Of a stretch of 6,575 bases of DNA, positions 4,920-6,575 are shown in pieces. The notes below the pieces were generated by a model that did no database searches, was not told the DNA's origin, and saw only the letters and a list, made by a program, of their open reading frames with translations. Origin of the DNA: an uncultured Mucispirillum sp. (GTDB lineage Bacteria > Chrysiogenota > Deferribacteres > Deferribacterales > Mucispirillaceae); NCBI GenBank assembly GCA_947177675.1, contig CAMWVK010000094.1, positions 1 through 6,575 of the forward strand. Direction: 5' to 3'. Each line of letters opens with the position of its first letter. Position 1 is the first letter of the stretch. The position numbers and the translations under genes are program-made.

Positions 4920-5843
4920 ATGATAATAAATAACAGCATGTATCTTAATTATTTAAATACTTTACAAAACCCTAGTAATGATATAAATGCTGCAGATAAT
5001 GATGATGACAGCACATCTGCTGCAAATTCTTCTGAAAATACTCCAGTAACTCTGCCAGCTAATATGGATAGTGTAAATATTTCCAGCACAACAGAAGTAG
5101 AAGCAGAAGTTATAGAAAAACCTAAATTTGACTGGAAATATAACACAACAGATAATGGCTATCTTCCTGATTTTAAATTAGGTGACTGGGAAAATACTTC
5201 TGATATACTTTTTGGCAGCAGCACTATGACAGTAGAAGAACGCTCTTATGCAGTTTATCTGCCTGAAAAACTGCAGGAAAAAATGAAAGCAGACCCGGAA
5301 TTTGCAAAGGAAATTAATGCAAAATTAGAAGATTTTTTTAACTCCGCTAAAAGAGAAAGCGGCACATTAGATGACGGCTCTGTATATAATGTAATTGCTC
5401 AGCAAATGGCTGTTGCAATGGACGAAAATGGCAACATTACTCATACTTATGTTCGCACAGAAAGCTACAGTATTTCCAATGCCTTATCAGAAGCTGCAAA
5501 TGATGAAAATGCAATAGATACTCTTGATTTAAACCAAGATGACAGTAATACAAACAGTAATTCTTTAACTATAAAATACGGCTTTGCAATGTATCAATCA
5601 AACATTCAAATAGGCAGTGCAGGCAGTAAAGAATTATCTGATGAGGAAAAAAATTCCAACGCAATGTCAGCAATAGGTGTACAGGCTGTTATAACTATTG
5701 AAACATATCAGGTAAGCGGCAGTGAACCTGTTACAGAAATTAGGAAAGCAAATGGAGATGTTGTTGAGCTTGAAACTGGTAAACTTATACAAAAACATGC
5801 AGGCTACAGCGATGGTCTTCAAAAATATGATACAAAAGCATAA
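4920..5843 (+). CDS. Orphan 307-residue cysteine-free hypothetical protein, sigma-54 controlled
   Basis: No family is recognised. ATG 4920 follows GGAGG (4909-4913) by 6 nt. The N-terminus (MIINNSMYLNYLNTLQNP) is followed by a low-complexity acidic Asn/Asp/Ser/Thr/Ala stretch (about 18-60), which looks disordered. A more structured part has WKYNTTDNGYLPDFKLGDW (72-90) and a charged helical segment YLPEKLQEKMKADPEFAKEINAKLEDFF (103-130). The C-terminal half is again rich in Asn, Ser and Glu with probable beta segments. There is no cysteine, no signal peptide and no membrane helix. A sigma-54 promoter lies directly upstream and a terminator follows, so it is a single-gene unit. Sigma-54 often controls flagellar and nitrogen genes, and flagellar axial proteins are typically Cys-free and Asn/Ser/Thr-rich; a flagellar or secreted role is therefore a hypothesis only. 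Confidence 0.85.
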   Translation: MIINNSMYLNYLNTLQNPSNDINAADNDDDSTSAANSSENTPVTLPANMDSVNISSTTEVEAEVIEKPKFDWKYNTTDNGYLPDFKLGDWENTSDILFGSSTMTVEERSYAVYLPEKLQEKMKADPEFAKEINAKLEDFFNSAKRESGTLDDGSVYNVIAQQMAVAMDENGNITHTYVRTESYSISNALSEAANDENAIDTLDLNQDDSNTNSNSLTIKYGFAMYQSNIQIGSAGSKELSDEEKNSNAMSAIGVQAVITIETYQVSGSEPVTEIRKANGDVVELETGKLIQKHAGYSDGLQKYDTKA

Positions 5844-5877
5844 AATTAATTATATTGGCACTTTATATAAATTAATT
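5844..5877 (+). repeat. AT-rich imperfect inverted repeat after the orphan gene
   Basis: AATTAATTATAT (5844-5855) and ATATAAATTAATT (5865-5877) are complementary except for one bulged A, around a 9-nt loop. It starts directly after the TAA stop (5841-5843) and precedes the GC-rich terminator. It may stabilise the transcript 3' end. In such AT-rich sequence it could also be fortuitous. Confidence 0.35.
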
Positions 5878-5886
5878 ATGGAGAAT

Positions 5887-5918
5887 AAGCCGCCTGATAA
5901 CTTTTTTAGGCGGCTTTT
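5887..5918 (+). terminator. Rho-independent terminator after the orphan gene
   Basis: AAGCCGCCT (5887-5895) pairs perfectly with AGGCGGCTT (5908-5916) around a 12-nt loop, followed by a T-rich stretch (TTTTATTTT, counted from the end of the stem). The GC-rich 9-bp stem stands out from the AT-rich surroundings. No separate terminator was found at the 3' end of the convergent DUF2062 gene, so this stem may act in both directions, although the minus-strand T tract is weaker. Confidence 0.85.
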
Positions 5919-6002
5919 ATTTTAACTGTATAATAATATTAACATTCTTTTAAAAATTATATAAAATTAGTATTAAATATAACTTTTTTATGATAAAGCT
6001 TA

Positions 6003-6536
6003 TTATGATATTTCTTCTGAAAGTTTTTTTCCTATTCTTTTTATATTCCAATTATCCCTTAGTCTGCATACATATCTGTAACTAAAAAAATATCCGATAA
6101 TTGAAAAAAACATCATAAAAGTAAAGCTTCCAATAAGTATAGGTTTGCCCCAGAATATAAATGTCTGCTTAATGCCTTCCATTATTCCATTATTAAAAAA
6201 GCCAATAAATTCATTATAACCACCTATTTCCTGTCCCATAATCAGAGACCCAGTTATATAATATAAGTAAAAAAGAGGCAGATTTGTAAAAGAGTTGCTT
6301 ACCCATGTCCAGGCAAGACCTATTGGCAGGCTGAAATGAAACTTAAAAAATCTAGCAATAACCCATATAAGCAGTACTATATTCATCTGCCATACAATAG
6401 GTGTAAACCCGCAGAAAAGCCCAACTGCTGTACCCCATGCAATATATTTTGGATTATGTCGCTCTTTCTTTATAGGAATAATTAATTTTAAGTAACAGTG
6501 CCTGTATAGATTATTAAAATAACTTTTTATACTCAT
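6003..6536 (-). CDS. DUF2062 family inner-membrane protein
   Basis: This is a predicted integral membrane protein of 177 residues, the usual length for stand-alone DUF2062 proteins, whose function is not established. The family's glycine-rich first segment is seen as GTAVGLFCGFTPIVWQ (35-50), and the conserved W-x-x-N-x-x-T-N-x-P pattern as WVSNSFTNLPLFYLYYITG (78-96). Hydrophobic stretches lie at about 33-62, 69-100 and 131-153. The Lys/Arg-rich N-terminus (residues 17-30) and C-terminus (154-171) suggest both ends are cytoplasmic. ATG 6536 has only a weak purine-rich GAGAAAA sequence upstream and no in-frame alternative start in the window. A possible -10 TATGAT lies on the minus strand at 6566-6561, but its -35 would be outside the window. 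It is convergent with the orphan gene and has no evident functional link to it. Confidence 0.88.
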   Translation of the reverse strand: MSIKSYFNNLYRHCYLKLIIPIKKERHNPKYIAWGTAVGLFCGFTPIVWQMNIVLLIWVIARFFKFHFSLPIGLAWTWVSNSFTNLPLFYLYYITGSLIMGQEIGGYNEFIGFFNNGIMEGIKQTFIFWGKPILIGSFTFMMFFSIIGYFFSYRYVCRLRDNWNIKRIGKKLSEEIS

Positions 6537-6575
6537 AATTTTCTCATAATATGTAAATATATCATATAAAATAAA

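Noticed and set aside
5855..5873. Second TTGGCAC word after the orphan gene as another sigma-54 promoter.
   Set aside because: There is no GC at the -12 position and no gene in the right orientation downstream; it lies in the loop of an inverted repeat.
5722..5925. Plus-strand 67-codon open frame over the end of the orphan gene and its terminator.
   Set aside because: It overlaps the real gene in another frame, runs through the terminator hairpin and has no ribosome site.

Overview
This AT-rich bacterial window holds a core translation operon followed by three accessory genes. No marker in it fixes the taxon. The low GC, bacterial anti-SD-type ribosome sites, a textbook sigma-54 promoter, a DUF2062 inner-membrane protein and an AAA_14/DUF4143 ATPase fit a Gram-negative, probably gut- or host-associated lineage. 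A Deferribacterota such as Mucispirillum, or a relative, would fit, but this is an impression and not a demonstrated assignment.

Plus-strand operon, 1-3511. A good sigma-70-type promoter (53-81) precedes tRNA-Val(GAC) (105-176). The order is then thrS (threonyl-tRNA synthetase), infC (IF3), rpmI (L35) and rplT (L20), closed by a strong intrinsic terminator (3487-3511). No terminator lies between the tRNA and thrS, so co-transcription is likely. infC has no ATG, GTG or TTG ahead of its conserved N-terminus. It almost certainly starts at ATA 2220 (less likely ATC 2217) behind a strong Shine-Dalgarno site, the kind of rare start codon associated with IF3 autoregulation. The 112-nt rpmI-rplT gap is full of potential RNA structure: a long hairpin containing the rpmI stop codon, a GC-rich hairpin whose loop can pair downstream, and a competing hairpin next to the rplT Shine-Dalgarno. 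It is a candidate site for L20 feedback control. pheST, a frequent neighbour after rplT, is absent.

Accessory part, 3510-6575. A minus-strand AAA_14/DUF4143 ATPase (3510-4736) converges on rplT, its stop codon lying in the rplT terminator T-run. Divergent from it is a 307-residue, cysteine-free, Asn/Ser/Asp-rich orphan protein (4920-5843) of unknown function. The interval between them (4737-4919) is the most interesting part of the window. It contains an essentially perfect sigma-54 promoter (TGGCACG-N4-TTGCT) for the orphan gene and, upstream, three copies of a 14-bp palindrome (consensus TGTAATGTATTACA) that start exactly 33 bp apart. They sit where enhancer sites for a sigma-54 activator are expected, and the two outer sites also overlie the predicted start of ATPase transcription. 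After a terminator (5887-5918) comes a convergent DUF2062 membrane-protein gene (6003-6536).

The first operon makes translation machinery. The orphan gene looks like a conditionally expressed unit, and its regulatory region may also control the ATPase. No CRISPR array, insertion sequence or rRNA was seen.
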